Shown here: piece by piece, positions 28,179-40,025 of the stretch
Position numbering within the stretch: the stretch's first letter is position 1
Layout of the letters: every line of letters starts with the position of its first letter
Assembly: GCA_017347485.1 (NCBI GenBank)
Contig: AP021857.1
Location: forward strand, 124,001 to 188,000
Length of the DNA stretch: 64,000 nucleotides
Reading direction: 5' to 3'
From: Candidatus Desulfobacillus denitrificans
GTDB lineage: Bacteria > Pseudomonadota > Gammaproteobacteria > Burkholderiales > Rhodocyclaceae
The notes under the pieces: generated by a model
Databases searched by the model: none
Seen by the model: only the letters and a program-made list of their open reading frames with translations
Told to the model about the DNA's origin: nothing
Program-made: the position numbers and the translations under genes

Positions 28179-29045
28179 ATGAACTACCGTTCCGTTTTCC
28201 GCGAAGGCCTCTTCGCGGGCCAGAGCGTCGTCGTCACCGGCGGCGGCAGCGGCATCGGCCGCTGCACCGCCCACGAGCTGGCCGCCCTCGGCGCCAAGGT
28301 GGCGCTCATCGGCCGCAAGCCGGACAAGCTTGAGGCCGTGCAGCGCGAAATCGCCGACGCGGGCGGTGCCGCCACCACCCACGCCTGCGACATCCGCGAC
28401 GAGGAACAGGTCTGTTCCACGGTCGACGCCGTGCTCGCCGCGCACGGCCGCATCGACGGCCTGGTGAACAACGCCGGCGGCCAGTTCCAGGCGCCGCTGC
28501 GCGACATCTCGCTGAAGGGCTGGGACGCCGTGGTGCGCACCAACCTCACCGGCGGCTTCCTCATGGCGCGCGAGTGCTACCGCCGCTGGATGGAAGCGAA
28601 CGGCGGTTCGATCGTCAACATGAGCGCCGACATGTGGGGCGGCATGCCCGGCATGGGCCACTCGGGCGCCGCGCGCGCCGGCATGGTGAACTTCACCGAG
28701 ACCGCCGCCTGCGAATGGGCCGCCTCCGGCGTGCGCGTGAACGCCGTCGCGCCGGGCTGGATCGCCTCGAGCGGCTTCGAAACCTATCCGCCCGAGGTGC
28801 AGCAGTGGGCGAAGACGCTGAAGAAGAAGATCCCCCTGCAGCGCTACGGCACCGAGTCGGAGGCCGCCGCCGCCATCGTCTTCCTGCTCTCGGAGGCCGC
28901 CTCCTTCATCACCGGCACGACGATCCGCATCGACGGCGGCGTGCTGAACGCGCGGCCGACCTGGCCGCTGCAGAACCACAAGCGCTCGAAGGCCTACAAC
29001 GGCTTCCCGCTGTATGCGCCGCCGAAATTCATGGTGGACGAGTGA
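28179..29045 (+). CDS. Short-chain dehydrogenase/reductase (AtuG/DECR-like)
   Basis: A 288-residue SDR. The cofactor motif VVTGGGSGIGRCTAHEL and NNAGGQF are normal. The usual catalytic Tyr-x3-Lys is absent: the aligned region is GMGHSGAARAGMVNFT, with Ser and Arg at the expected positions. This resembles 2,4-dienoyl-CoA-reductase-type SDRs and the AtuG group, which lack canonical YxxxK. It leads the catabolic run and its stop overlaps the next start (TGATG). It probably reduces or dehydrogenates an acyl-CoA intermediate. Confidence 0.8.
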   Translation: MNYRSVFREGLFAGQSVVVTGGGSGIGRCTAHELAALGAKVALIGRKPDKLEAVQREIADAGGAATTHACDIRDEEQVCSTVDAVLAAHGRIDGLVNNAGGQFQAPLRDISLKGWDAVVRTNLTGGFLMARECYRRWMEANGGSIVNMSADMWGGMPGMGHSGAARAGMVNFTETAACEWAASGVRVNAVAPGWIASSGFETYPPEVQQWAKTLKKKIPLQRYGTESEAAAAIVFLLSEAASFITGTTIRIDGGVLNARPTWPLQNHKRSKAYNGFPLYAPPKFMVDE

Positions 29046-30664
29046 TGCCGATCCTCGAATCGAATCTCGACACGTCCTCCCCCGCCTGCGCCGCCAACCG
29101 CTCTGCCTGGCTGCAGCTCATCGACGACTTCCGCGCGCTCGAGCAGCGCGTGCGCGACGCCTCGGCGAAGGCCAAGCCGGTCTTCGACAGGCGCGGCCAG
29201 CTGCTGCCGCGCGAACGCGTGGCGCGCGCGCTCGACGCCGGCTCGCCCTTCCTCGAGCTCGCCACCGTCGCCGGCTGGTGCCTGGACAACCCCGACCCGG
29301 CGAAGACGATTCCCGGAGGGGGCCTCATCGCCGGCATCGGCACCGTCTCCGGCGTGCGCTGCCTGGTCGCCGCCTCGGACTCCGGCATCGACGCCGGCGC
29401 CATCCAGCCGATGGGCCTGGAGAAGATCCTGCGCGTGCTGGAAATCGCCAAAGAGAACAAGCTGCCCTTCCTGCACCTCGTCGAATCCGCCGGCGCCAAC
29501 CTGCTCAAGTACCGCGTCGAGGACTTCATCCACGGCGGCGGCCTCTTCTGCGGCCTCACGCGCCTCTCCGCCGCCGGCATCCCGGTGGTGACGGTGGTGC
29601 ACGGGTCCTCCACCGCCGGCGGCGCCTACATGCCGGGCATGTCCGACTACGTCGTGATGGTGCGCGGCCGTGCCAAGGCCTTCCTGGCCGGCACCGCGCT
29701 GCTCAAGGCCGCCACCGGCGAAGATGCCAGCGAGGAGGAGCTCGGCGGCGCCGAAATGCACGCCACCGTCTCCGGCTTGTGCGAATACCTCGCCGAGGAC
29801 GACGCCGACGGCATCCGCCTCGCGCGCGAGGTGCTGGCGAAGCTCGACTGGAACCGCGACCTGCGCCCGCAGCAAAAGTCAGTCCGTGCACCACGGCGCG
29901 ACATCGGCGAACTGCTGGATTTCGTGCCGCTCGACACGAAAAAGCCCTGCGACGTGCGCGAAGTCATCGCCCGGATCGTCGACGATTCCGACTTCCTCGA
30001 CTTCAAGCCCGGCTACGGCGTCTCCACGGTGTGCGGCCACGCCGCGCTCGACGGCCACGCCGTGGGCCTCATCGGCAACAACGGCCCGATCGACCCGGCC
30101 GGCGCAACCAAGGCCTCGCACTTCATCCAGGCCTGCTGCCAGTCCGGCACGCCGATCATCTATCTGCAGAACACCACCGGCTACATCGTCGGCAAGGCGA
30201 GCGAGCAGGCCGGCATGATCAAGCACGGCGCCAAGATGATCCAGGCCGTGGCCAACGCCACCGTGCCGCAGATCACCCTGCACATCGGCGCCTCCTTCGG
30301 CGCCGGCAACTACGGCATGTGCGGCCGCGCCTACGGCCCGCGCTTCGCCTTCTCCTGGCCCAACGCGAAGACGGCGGTGATGGGCGGCGAGCAGGCGGCC
30401 ATGACCATGCGGCTGGTGATGGAGGCGAAGTTGAAGCGCGGCGGCGGAGAAGCTGACACCGCGCAGCTCGACGCATTGGAAAAGCAGATCGTCGACACCT
30501 TCGACCGGCAATCGTCCGCCTATTACACCAGCGGCCGGCTGCTCGACGACGGCATCATCGACCCGCGCGACACGCGCAAGGTGCTGGCCTACGTGCTCTC
30601 CATCTGCCGCGAGGCCGATGCGCGCACCCTGCGCCCGGTGCAGTTCGCCGTGGCGAGGCATTAG
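29045..30664 (+). CDS. Acyl-CoA carboxylase carboxyltransferase (beta) subunit, GCC/MCC type
   Basis: A 539-residue carboxyltransferase with both halves: GGGLIAGIGTVSGVRCLVAA and VVHGSSTAGGAYMPGMSDY in the N half, GPIDPAGATKASHFIQACCQ and IGASFGAGNYGMCGRAYGPRF in the C half. It carboxylates a 3-methyl-branched enoyl-CoA (methylcrotonyl- or geranyl-CoA type). Neighbours that look like AtuD, AtuF and AtuG favour geranyl-CoA or a similar isoprenoid substrate over methylcrotonyl-CoA; no HMG-CoA lyase or LiuC-type hydratase is beside it. A motif copy lies within, encoding QQKSVRAPRRD, a departure from smooth family sequence. Length agrees with AtuC-type proteins. Confidence 0.85.
   Translation: MPILESNLDTSSPACAANRSAWLQLIDDFRALEQRVRDASAKAKPVFDRRGQLLPRERVARALDAGSPFLELATVAGWCLDNPDPAKTIPGGGLIAGIGTVSGVRCLVAASDSGIDAGAIQPMGLEKILRVLEIAKENKLPFLHLVESAGANLLKYRVEDFIHGGGLFCGLTRLSAAGIPVVTVVHGSSTAGGAYMPGMSDYVVMVRGRAKAFLAGTALLKAATGEDASEEELGGAEMHATVSGLCEYLAEDDADGIRLAREVLAKLDWNRDLRPQQKSVRAPRRDIGELLDFVPLDTKKPCDVREVIARIVDDSDFLDFKPGYGVSTVCGHAALDGHAVGLIGNNGPIDPAGATKASHFIQACCQSGTPIIYLQNTTGYIVGKASEQAGMIKHGAKMIQAVANATVPQITLHIGASFGAGNYGMCGRAYGPRFAFSWPNAKTAVMGGEQAAMTMRLVMEAKLKRGGGEADTAQLDALEKQIVDTFDRQSSAYYTSGRLLDDGIIDPRDTRKVLAYVLSICREADARTLRPVQFAVARH
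29874..29898 (+). repeat. Dispersed 25-bp motif, copy 7
   Basis: Both blocks perfect; sense strand of the carboxyltransferase gene, in a different reading frame from copies 1, 6 and 9 (read as K-S-V-R-A-P-R-R). Confidence 0.85.
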
Positions 30665-30668
30665 GCTG

Positions 30669-30763
30669 AAAACCATTAACCACAGAGACACAGAGACACA
30701 GAGAAAACAGGAAAATCGCAGTGAATTTCTCTGTGCCTCTGTGTCTCTGTGGTGAAAGGTTTT
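30669..30763. repeat. Inverted-repeat element of the ACACAGAG type, copy 1
   Basis: A 95-bp near-perfect inverted repeat fills the gap before the acyl-CoA dehydrogenase: ACCACAGAGACACAGAGACA on the left and TGTCTCTGTGGT-like words on the right, bounded by AAAACC and GGTTTT. The loop is about 20 nt of A+T-rich DNA. It may act as a terminator/attenuator or as a small mobile palindrome. Confidence 0.85.
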
Positions 30764-30773
30764 AGGAGAATTT

Positions 30774-31925
30774 ATGCTCTATACCCAGGAACACCTTGAA
30801 CTCCAGCGCTCGGTGAAGAAGTTCATCGAGAGCGAGATCAACCCCCACGTCGACGCATGGGAGGCGGCGGAGATCTTCCCGGCGCACGAACTCTTCAAGA
30901 AGATGGGCGATGCCGGCTTCCTCGGCATCAACAAGCCGCAGGAATACGGCGGCATGGGCCTCGACTACTCCTTCCAGCTCGCCTTCGTCGAGGCGCTCGG
31001 CGACGTGCGCTGCGGCGGCGTGCCGATGGCCATCGGCGTGCAGACCGACATGGCGACGCCGGCCCTCGCGCGCTTCGGCTCCGACGCGCTGCGCCGCGAG
31101 TTCCTCGCGCCGACCATCGCCGGCGACCGCGTCTGCAGCATCGGCGTCTCCGAGCCGGGCGCCGGCTCCGACGTCGCCTCGATCAAGACCTTCGCGAAGA
31201 AGGATGGCGACGACTACGTCATCACCGGCACCAAGATGTGGATCACCAGCGGCACCCAGTCCGACTGGATCTGCCTGCTCGCCAACACCTCCGAGGGCGC
31301 CGCGCACAAGAACAAGACGCTGATCTGCGTGCCGATGAAATCGAAGGGCGTCTCCGTGGCGAAGAAGCTGAAGAAGCTCGGCATGTGGTCCTCCGACACG
31401 GCGCAGCTCTACTTCGACGAGGTGCGCGTGCCGCAGCGCTACCGCATCGGCGAGGAGGGCATGGGCTTCACCTACCAGATGCAGCAGTTCCAGGAGGAGC
31501 GCCTCTTCGCCGCCGCGCAGTGGACGGCGCTCGACCGCATCCTGCGCGAGACCATCGCCTACACCAGGGAACGCCAGGCCTTCGGCCAGTCCATCCTCGA
31601 CAACCAGTACGTGCACTTCCGCCTCGCCGAGCTGAAGACCGAGGTCGAGGCCCTGCGCGCGCTGGTGCACGATGCCGCAACCAAATTGGTGGCCGGCGAG
31701 GACGTGACGATGCTCGCCTCGATGGCCAAGCTGAAGGTCGGCCGCCTCGGCCGCGAGGTCGCCGACGGCTGCCTGCAGTTCTGGGGCGGCATGGGCTACG
31801 TCTGGGAGAGCAGCGTCTCGCGCCTGTTCCGCGACATCCGCCTCTCCTCCATCGGCGGCGGCGCCGACGAAGTGATGCTCGGCATCATCGCGAAACTCAT
31901 GGGCACGCTGCCGAGGAAGGCATGA
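30774..31925 (+). CDS. Acyl-CoA dehydrogenase, citronellyl-CoA dehydrogenase (AtuD)-like
   Basis: A 383-residue FAD-dependent acyl-CoA dehydrogenase: [20 protein letters not shown] and KMWITSGTQSDWICLLANTS line the flavin site, RQAFGQSILDNQYVHFRLAE is the dimer/FAD loop, and the C terminus SIGGGADEVMLGIIAKLMGT is near the ADP-binding edge. Segments such as GGVPMAIGVQTDMATPALARFG are what I associate with AtuD-type citronellyl-CoA dehydrogenases. It would form the 2,3-enoyl-CoA that the carboxylase acts on. It is bracketed by two copies of the same inverted repeat. Confidence 0.85.
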   Translation: MLYTQEHLELQRSVKKFIESEINPHVDAWEAAEIFPAHELFKKMGDAGFLGINKPQEYGGMGLDYSFQLAFVEALGDVRCGGVPMAIGVQTDMATPALARFGSDALRREFLAPTIAGDRVCSIGVSEPGAGSDVASIKTFAKKDGDDYVITGTKMWITSGTQSDWICLLANTSEGAAHKNKTLICVPMKSKGVSVAKKLKKLGMWSSDTAQLYFDEVRVPQRYRIGEEGMGFTYQMQQFQEERLFAAAQWTALDRILRETIAYTRERQAFGQSILDNQYVHFRLAELKTEVEALRALVHDAATKLVAGEDVTMLASMAKLKVGRLGREVADGCLQFWGGMGYVWESSVSRLFRDIRLSSIGGGADEVMLGIIAKLMGTLPRKA

Positions 31926-32021
31926 AAACCATTAACCACAGAGGCACAGAGACACAGAGAAAACACGAGAATTACTCTGTGAATCTCTCTGTGCCTCTGT
32001 GTCTCTGTGGTGAAGGGTTTT
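31925..32021. repeat. Inverted-repeat element of the ACACAGAG type, copy 2
   Basis: Same architecture as the element at 30669-30763: AAAACC edge, ACCACAGAGGCACAGAGACA arm, short A+T-rich loop, then TCTCTGTGCCTCTGTGTCTC and a GGTTTT edge. It begins inside the stop region of the dehydrogenase and ends 2 bp before the TTG start of the next gene, so it supplies that gene's leader. Confidence 0.85.
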
Positions 32022-32023
32022 AA

Positions 32024-34092
32024 TTGTTCAATAAGATTCTGATCGCCAACCGCGGCGAGATCGCCTGCCGCGTCATCCGCAGCTGCCGCGCGCGCGGGCT
32101 GCGCACCGTCGCCGTCGTGTCGGAAGTCGACCGCCATGCCCTGCATGCGCGCCTCGCCGACGAGGCCGTCGAGATCGGCGCCGCGCCCCCGCGCGAGTCC
32201 TACCTCGACATCGAGCGGATCATCGCCGCCGCCAAGGCCACCGGCGCCCAGGCCGTGCATCCCGGCTACGGCTTCCTCTCCGAGAACGCCGCCTTCGCCG
32301 AGGCCTGCGCGCAGGCCGGCCTCGTCTTCATCGGCCCGCCGGTCGAGGCGATCCGCCTGATGGGCAACAAGGCCGAGGCCAAGTGCCGCATGCGCGAGGC
32401 CGGCGTGCCCTGCATTCCCGGCTACGACGGCACCGACCAGTCCGACGCCACGCTGATCCGGGAGGCGGAGAAGATCGGCCTGCCGCTGATGATCAAGGCG
32501 GCGGCCGGCGGCGGCGGGCGCGGCATGCGCCGCGTCACGGACCTCAATGAGCTGCCGGCGGCGCTCGCCTCGGCGCGCTCCGAGGCGCAGTCGGCCTTCG
32601 GCTCGGGCGAACTGATCCTCGAGTACGCGCTGACGGCGCCGCGCCACGTCGAGGTCCAGGTCTTCGCCGACACGCAGGGCAACGTCATCCATCTCGGCGA
32701 GCGCGACTGTTCCATCCAGCGCCGCCACCAGAAAGTCATCGAGGAGGCGCCCTCTCCGGCAGTCAGCCCCGAACTCCGCGCCCGCATGGGCGAGGCCGCC
32801 GTGCGGGCGGCCAAAGCCATCGGCTACGTCGGCGCCGGCACCATCGAGTTCCTGCTGGCCGAAGGCGATTTCGTCTTCATGGAGATGAACACCCGCCTGC
32901 AGGTCGAGCATCCGGTGACCGAGCTCGTCACCGGCCTCGACCTCGTCGACCTGCAGTTGCGCGTCGCCGCCGGCGAGCCGCTGCCGTTGTCGCAAGCCGA
33001 TGTGCGCCTCGACGGCCACGCCATCGAGGCGCGGCTCTACGCCGAAAATCCCGACGCCGGCTTCATCCCGCAGACCGGCACGCTGCTGCGCTGGAATGCT
33101 CCCGACAATGTGCGCGTCGACGCCGGCGTCGACAGCGGCACCGAGATCACCTCCCACTACGATCCGCTGCTGGCGAAGATCATCGCCCACGGCAAGACGC
33201 GCGAGGAGGCGCGGCAGAAGCTCATCGCCGCCCTGCGCGACACCACGGCGCTCGGGCTCGTCACCAACAAGGCCTTCCTCGCCGGCTGCCTCGAGCATCC
33301 GGAATTCTTCGCCGGCCGCGCCACCACCGACTTCATCGCCGCCCACTTCGCGCCGCAGGCGGATGCCGACCCGCGCAGCGAACTCCTCGCCGCCGCCGCG
33401 TTGATCCTCGCGCAAACCAGCGCCGCCCGTCTGCCGCAGCCGGAGCTGGCCTTCTGGCGCTCCAGCGGCAGCGCGACGACGCATTTCACGCTTGGCATCG
33501 GTCAAAGAGCCGTATCAGCCAGACTGACTTTCCTTTCCCCTCTCCCCAACCCTCTCCCCGGAGGGGCGAGGGAGCCGAACTCCCCTCTCCCCGGAGGGGC
33601 GAGGGAGCCGAACTCCCCTCTCCCGCTCGCGGGAGAGGGGCAGGGGGAGAGGGTAAGGGGCCGCTTTGAACTCACCGTCGGCGAAACCAGCAACACAGTC
33701 GAACTCCTCGACTGCACCGCCGACACCTGGCGCCTCGCCTTCGCCGGCCTCCATCTCGCCGTGCGCCACGCCTTCGACGCCGAAGGCCGCCTGCACCTGG
33801 AGGTCGACGGCGCGCAGGCCGTCGTCACCGACCTCACCATGCAGCCGGCGCAGGCCAGGGAAGCCGCCGCCGGCAGCGGCCGCCTCACACCGCCCATGAA
33901 CGGCCGCGTCGTCGCCGTGCTGGCCGCGGCGGGCGCGACGGTGAAGCGCGGCCAAGGGCTGATCGTGCTGGAGTCGATGAAGATGGAGCACACCCTCGCC
34001 GCACCCTGCGACGGCGTGCTGGCGGAACTGACTTGCACCGTCGGCGAGCAGGTGGCCCCCGGAAAACTGCTCGCCCGCGTCGAGGCGGCGTG

Positions 34093-34093
<1 letters not shown>
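32024..34093 (+). CDS. Biotin-dependent acyl-CoA carboxylase alpha subunit (biotin carboxylase + BCCP)
   Basis: A 689-residue protein: biotin carboxylase domain (KILIANRGEIACRVIRSCRA, HPGYGFLSENAAFAEAC, KAAAGGGGRGMRRV, RDCSIQRRHQKVIEEAP, FMEMNTRLQVEHPVTELVTG) and a C-terminal carrier domain with the biotinyl lysine in LESMKMEHT at about residue 653. It partners the carboxyltransferase encoded two genes upstream. Start is TTG, immediately after a palindromic element. About 43 residues between the two domains (33535-33659) come from tandem repeat DNA, so the linker is lengthened in frame. Two 25-bp motif copies lie antisense. Confidence 0.92.
33508..33532 (-). repeat. Dispersed 25-bp motif, copy 8
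   Basis: GAAAGTCAGT with the distal block two mismatches from CACGGCG; antisense in the biotin carboxylase gene and directly abutting the 33535-33659 repeat block. Confidence 0.65.
33535..33659. repeat. Tandem in-frame palindromic repeats in the carboxylase gene
   Basis: Two identical 33-bp units (each SPLPGGAREPN in protein), preceded by one partial unit and followed by a CTCCCGCTCGCGGGAG stem. The 33-bp length keeps frame. The underlying word CCCTCTCCCC-GGAG-GGGCGAGGGA is the same palindrome family found in polA and at 35031-35114. Confidence 0.85.
34012..34036 (-). repeat. Dispersed 25-bp motif, copy 14 (degenerate)
   Basis: Minus strand reads AAGTCAGT in the core with CACGCCG in the distal block at the standard spacing; antisense in the biotin-carrier coding region. 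Confidence 0.5.
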
Positions 34094-37358
<3,265 letters not shown>

Positions 37359-37359
37359 C

Positions 37360-37384
37360 AAAAGTCAGTCGCTGCGGCACGGCG
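37360..37384 (+). repeat. Dispersed 25-bp motif, copy 10 (intergenic)
   Basis: Both blocks perfect, located in the 47-bp gap between fadH and the thioesterase gene, so it is not explained by protein coding. Confidence 0.9.
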
Positions 37385-37405
37385 GCTTAACGTGGAGACG
37401 ATGCC

Positions 37406-38221
37406 ATGAGCGGCGCCGACCATCCCTTCGACACGGCCGTCCGCCTCGCCGCGGCAGGCGACGGCGCCTGGGCCGGCCGCACGCATCCCGCCTACGGCAA
37501 CATGGTCGGCCCCTTCGGCGGCGTCATCGCCGCCGCCATGCTCAACGCCGCGCTGTCGCATCCCGCCCGCCTCGGCGACCCGCTCGCGCTGACGGTGAAC
37601 TACGCCGCGCCCATCGCCGACGGCGACTTCCGCATCGGCGCCGCGCCGGCCCGCACCAACCGCTCGACGCAGCACTGGAGCATGGCGCTGACGCAGGGCG
37701 ACGAGACCGCGATCACCGCCACCGCCGTGTTCGCCCAGCGCCGCGAGACGTGGGCGGCCACCGAGTCCGGCTTCCCGCAGGCGCCGGCGTGGGCGACGCT
37801 GCGCCGCGCCGATCCGGTGAAGACCGCGGCGTGGACCAGCCGCTACGATTTCCGCTTCGTCCGCGGCGGCGACCTCTCCGCCATGCCCGCCGCCGAAGGC
37901 CCCGATTCGGTGAGCACGCAGTGGATCCGCGATGAGCCGCCGCGCCCGCTCGATTTCCTTTCGCTGGCGGCGATCTGCGACGTCTTCTATCCGCGCATCT
38001 TCATCCGGCGGCCCGTCTTCGTGCCCGCCGGCACCGTCTCGATGACTGCCTATTTCCACGTCGACGCCGTGCTGCTGGCGGCGCAGGGCGATGCGCCCGT
38101 GCTCGGCACCGCCCGCGCCTCGCACTTCGGCAAGGGCTACCACGACCAGGTGGCGGAGATCTGGAGCCGCGACGGCATCCTGCTCGCCACCAGCCACCAG
38201 ATCGTCTACTTCAAGGAGTAA
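37406..38221 (+). CDS. Acyl-CoA thioesterase, TesB/hotdog-type
   Basis: A 271-residue protein with a double hotdog layout: AYGNMVGPFGGVIAAAMLNAAL at the first helix, ALTVNYAAPIADGDFRIGA and TNRSTQHWSMALTQGDETAITATAVFAQRR in the first half, and ASHFGKGYHDQVAEIWSRDG in the second. The pattern matches the thioesterase superfamily (PF13622-type) found with acyl-CoA catabolism. It would release CoA from stalled intermediates. It starts 47 bp after fadH, and the next dehydrogenase follows by 3 bp. Confidence 0.8.
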   Translation: MSGADHPFDTAVRLAAAGDGAWAGRTHPAYGNMVGPFGGVIAAAMLNAALSHPARLGDPLALTVNYAAPIADGDFRIGAAPARTNRSTQHWSMALTQGDETAITATAVFAQRRETWAATESGFPQAPAWATLRRADPVKTAAWTSRYDFRFVRGGDLSAMPAAEGPDSVSTQWIRDEPPRPLDFLSLAAICDVFYPRIFIRRPVFVPAGTVSMTAYFHVDAVLLAAQGDAPVLGTARASHFGKGYHDQVAEIWSRDGILLATSHQIVYFKE

Positions 38222-38224
38222 GCC

Positions 38225-39475
38225 ATGATCGAACATCTGCTCACCGACGCCCAGAAGCGGGTCGTCGAAGACGCCCGCGCCTTCGTGCGCGACACGCCGC
38301 GCCAGCTCATCCTCGACATGGACGCCGAGACCGTGCGCTTCCCGAAGGACTGGCTGCGCGAGGCGGCCAGGCGCAACCTGCTCGGCGTGCGCCATCCGAA
38401 GCAATGGGGCGGCCGCGGCATGGACTGGGTCACCGCCAGCGCCGTCTGCGAGGAGATCGGCAGCCTCAGCTACGAGCTGGCCTGCGTCTTCGGCGTCGGC
38501 GCCGACCTGGTCTGCGACGCCATCATCCGCCACGGCACCGACGCCCAGCGCGAGCGCTACGTCAAGCCGCTGCTGGCCGGCGAGATCTTCGCCGCCGAAT
38601 GCCTCACCGAGCCGCGCGGCGGCTCGGACTTCTTCGGCGCGACGACGACGGCGAAGGACTGCGGCGACCACTTCCTGCTCAACGGCCAGAAGCGCTTCAT
38701 CGTCGGCGCCGAGGGCGCGGACTACTTCCTGGTGTATGCGCGAACCAACCCCGACCCCAAGGCGCCGCCGCAGCAGAGCATCACCTGCTTCATCGTCGAC
38801 CGCGGGCCGGGCGTGGAAACGAAATACCTCTACGGCCTGATGGGCTGCCGCGGCGGCGGCACCGGCCGCCTGGTGTTCCGCGACGTCAAGGTGCCGCGCG
38901 AGAACGTCGTCGGCGAAGTGCACGGCGCCTACCCGGTGTTCAACACCATGATGATCCCCGAGCGCCTCGGCACGGCGGCGATGACCGTCGGCGCCGCCCG
39001 CCCGGCGCTCGACGTCGCCACGCAATACTCCTCGCGCCGCAAGGCCTTCGGCCAGGTCATCAACCGCTTCCAGGGCGTCAGCTTCCAGGTCGCCGAGGCC
39101 GCCACCCTGCTCGATGCCAGCCGCGCCATGGTGTACGCCACCTCGCGCGCCGCCGACGAGGTCGCCGACATGGACCACGTGCGCCGGCTGATTTCCGAGA
39201 CCAAGAAGTTCGTCACCGAGTCCTGCCAGAAGGTGGTGCACAACGCCATGCAGGTGGTGGGCGGCATCGGCTACACCAACGTCCTGCCGCTGGAGCGCAT
39301 CTACCGCGACATCCGCCTCGCTTCAATCTGGACCGGCACCAACGAAGTGATGGCCATGATCGTCGCCCACGAGTGGTACCGCGAGCACGGCAAGCACAAG
39401 GCGGCGAAGCTCGCGCGCGACTACGCGCGCGATGCCGCGGAGGCGGATGCGGCGGATGAGATTATTTATGAGTAG
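38225..39475 (+). CDS. Acyl-CoA dehydrogenase, full-length copy
   Basis: A 416-residue acyl-CoA dehydrogenase: FAAECLTEPRGGSDFFGATT, KRFIVGAEGADYFLVYARTN, RKAFGQVINRFQGVSFQVAE and SIWTGTNEVMAMIVAHEWYR define the family. Its final 120 codons (from 39116) are repeated, in diverged form, at 48084-48452. The two tails agree closely until the last ~35 codons, where this copy reads KHKAAKLARDYARDAAE and the other reads KKKGEGAAKLVRDYARDAVE. The defence genes begin on the opposite strand 43 bp past its stop. The tail may therefore derive from incoming DNA. Confidence 0.9.
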   Translation: MIEHLLTDAQKRVVEDARAFVRDTPRQLILDMDAETVRFPKDWLREAARRNLLGVRHPKQWGGRGMDWVTASAVCEEIGSLSYELACVFGVGADLVCDAIIRHGTDAQRERYVKPLLAGEIFAAECLTEPRGGSDFFGATTTAKDCGDHFLLNGQKRFIVGAEGADYFLVYARTNPDPKAPPQQSITCFIVDRGPGVETKYLYGLMGCRGGGTGRLVFRDVKVPRENVVGEVHGAYPVFNTMMIPERLGTAAMTVGAARPALDVATQYSSRRKAFGQVINRFQGVSFQVAEAATLLDASRAMVYATSRAADEVADMDHVRRLISETKKFVTESCQKVVHNAMQVVGGIGYTNVLPLERIYRDIRLASIWTGTNEVMAMIVAHEWYREHGKHKAAKLARDYARDAAEADAADEIIYE

Positions 39476-39518
39476 CGGGGTGACTGAGGCGCGCCGCGAA
39501 CTGCTGTAGTGTTATTGA

Positions 39519-40016
39519 TCAGGCGCCAAAAAGTTTGAGCAGGGTGTTGATGGTCGGCTCCTGATTGCGCCGTGATTCGAGAAGTCCCTTGCCGAAGTGA
39601 GTGGCGTAGTTTTCTGCCCGCAAAGGTTCGCCATTCACGTAGGGCGCAAATCGCTTTTTGAGCACCTTGGTTTCGCCTGCATCACTTTGCCCCAAAAGAC
39701 GCAGCATCAATGCCTCGAAGCAGGGCTCGGATTTGAGCACCAGAATTTTTGCCGTTCTTGCTTGCTTGGCTACAGGTTCTGACCAGTCCTGGTCGGTATC
39801 CAGCATCGAGGCGACGGAGTCGAAGTCCACGTTGGCGATTTGTCGTCTGGTCCAGTCAACAACATGCCTGGCCCCCTTGCCGCGAGCGTTCTTGATCGTT
39901 ACGGAAAGACCGCAGCCTCGCGGTGCGTACAGTCTTTTTACGTGGTTCAGAAAAGCTTCTTCTGCATAGCCTTCGCCTACGATCAACAGGGTTCGCTGCG
40001 CTTTCCAGATCGCCAT
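39519..40016 (-). CDS. RloB-like (AbiLii-type) TOPRIM-fold protein
   Basis: A 165-residue protein. The opening RTLLIVGEGYAEEAFLNHVK has the beta strand plus conserved Glu pattern (I-V-x-E-G-x-x-E-E-x-F) of RloB-like TOPRIM proteins, and SMLDTDQDWSEP supplies the D-x-D pair. The C terminus ends with a helix TINTLLKLFGA. RloB proteins accompany RloA/AbiLi-like ATPases in abortive-infection loci. It starts 9 bp after the ATPase stop, so both come from one promoter. Base composition is less GC-rich than the flanks. Enzymatic activity is inferred only from the fold. Confidence 0.8.
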   Translation of the reverse strand: MAIWKAQRTLLIVGEGYAEEAFLNHVKRLYAPRGCGLSVTIKNARGKGARHVVDWTRRQIANVDFDSVASMLDTDQDWSEPVAKQARTAKILVLKSEPCFEALMLRLLGQSDAGETKVLKKRFAPYVNGEPLRAENYATHFGKGLLESRRNQEPTINTLLKLFGA

Positions 40017-40025
40017 GCCCGGTGC

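Noticed and set aside
31796..33505. Long minus-strand frame opposite the carboxylase alpha gene
   Set aside because: Antisense shadow: no motifs, and the plus-strand enzyme is complete with biotin carboxylase signatures.
33535..33659. Possible CRISPR-like array in the carboxylase gene
   Set aside because: There are only two whole 33-bp units, adjacent without spacers and in a coding frame, with no cas genes.
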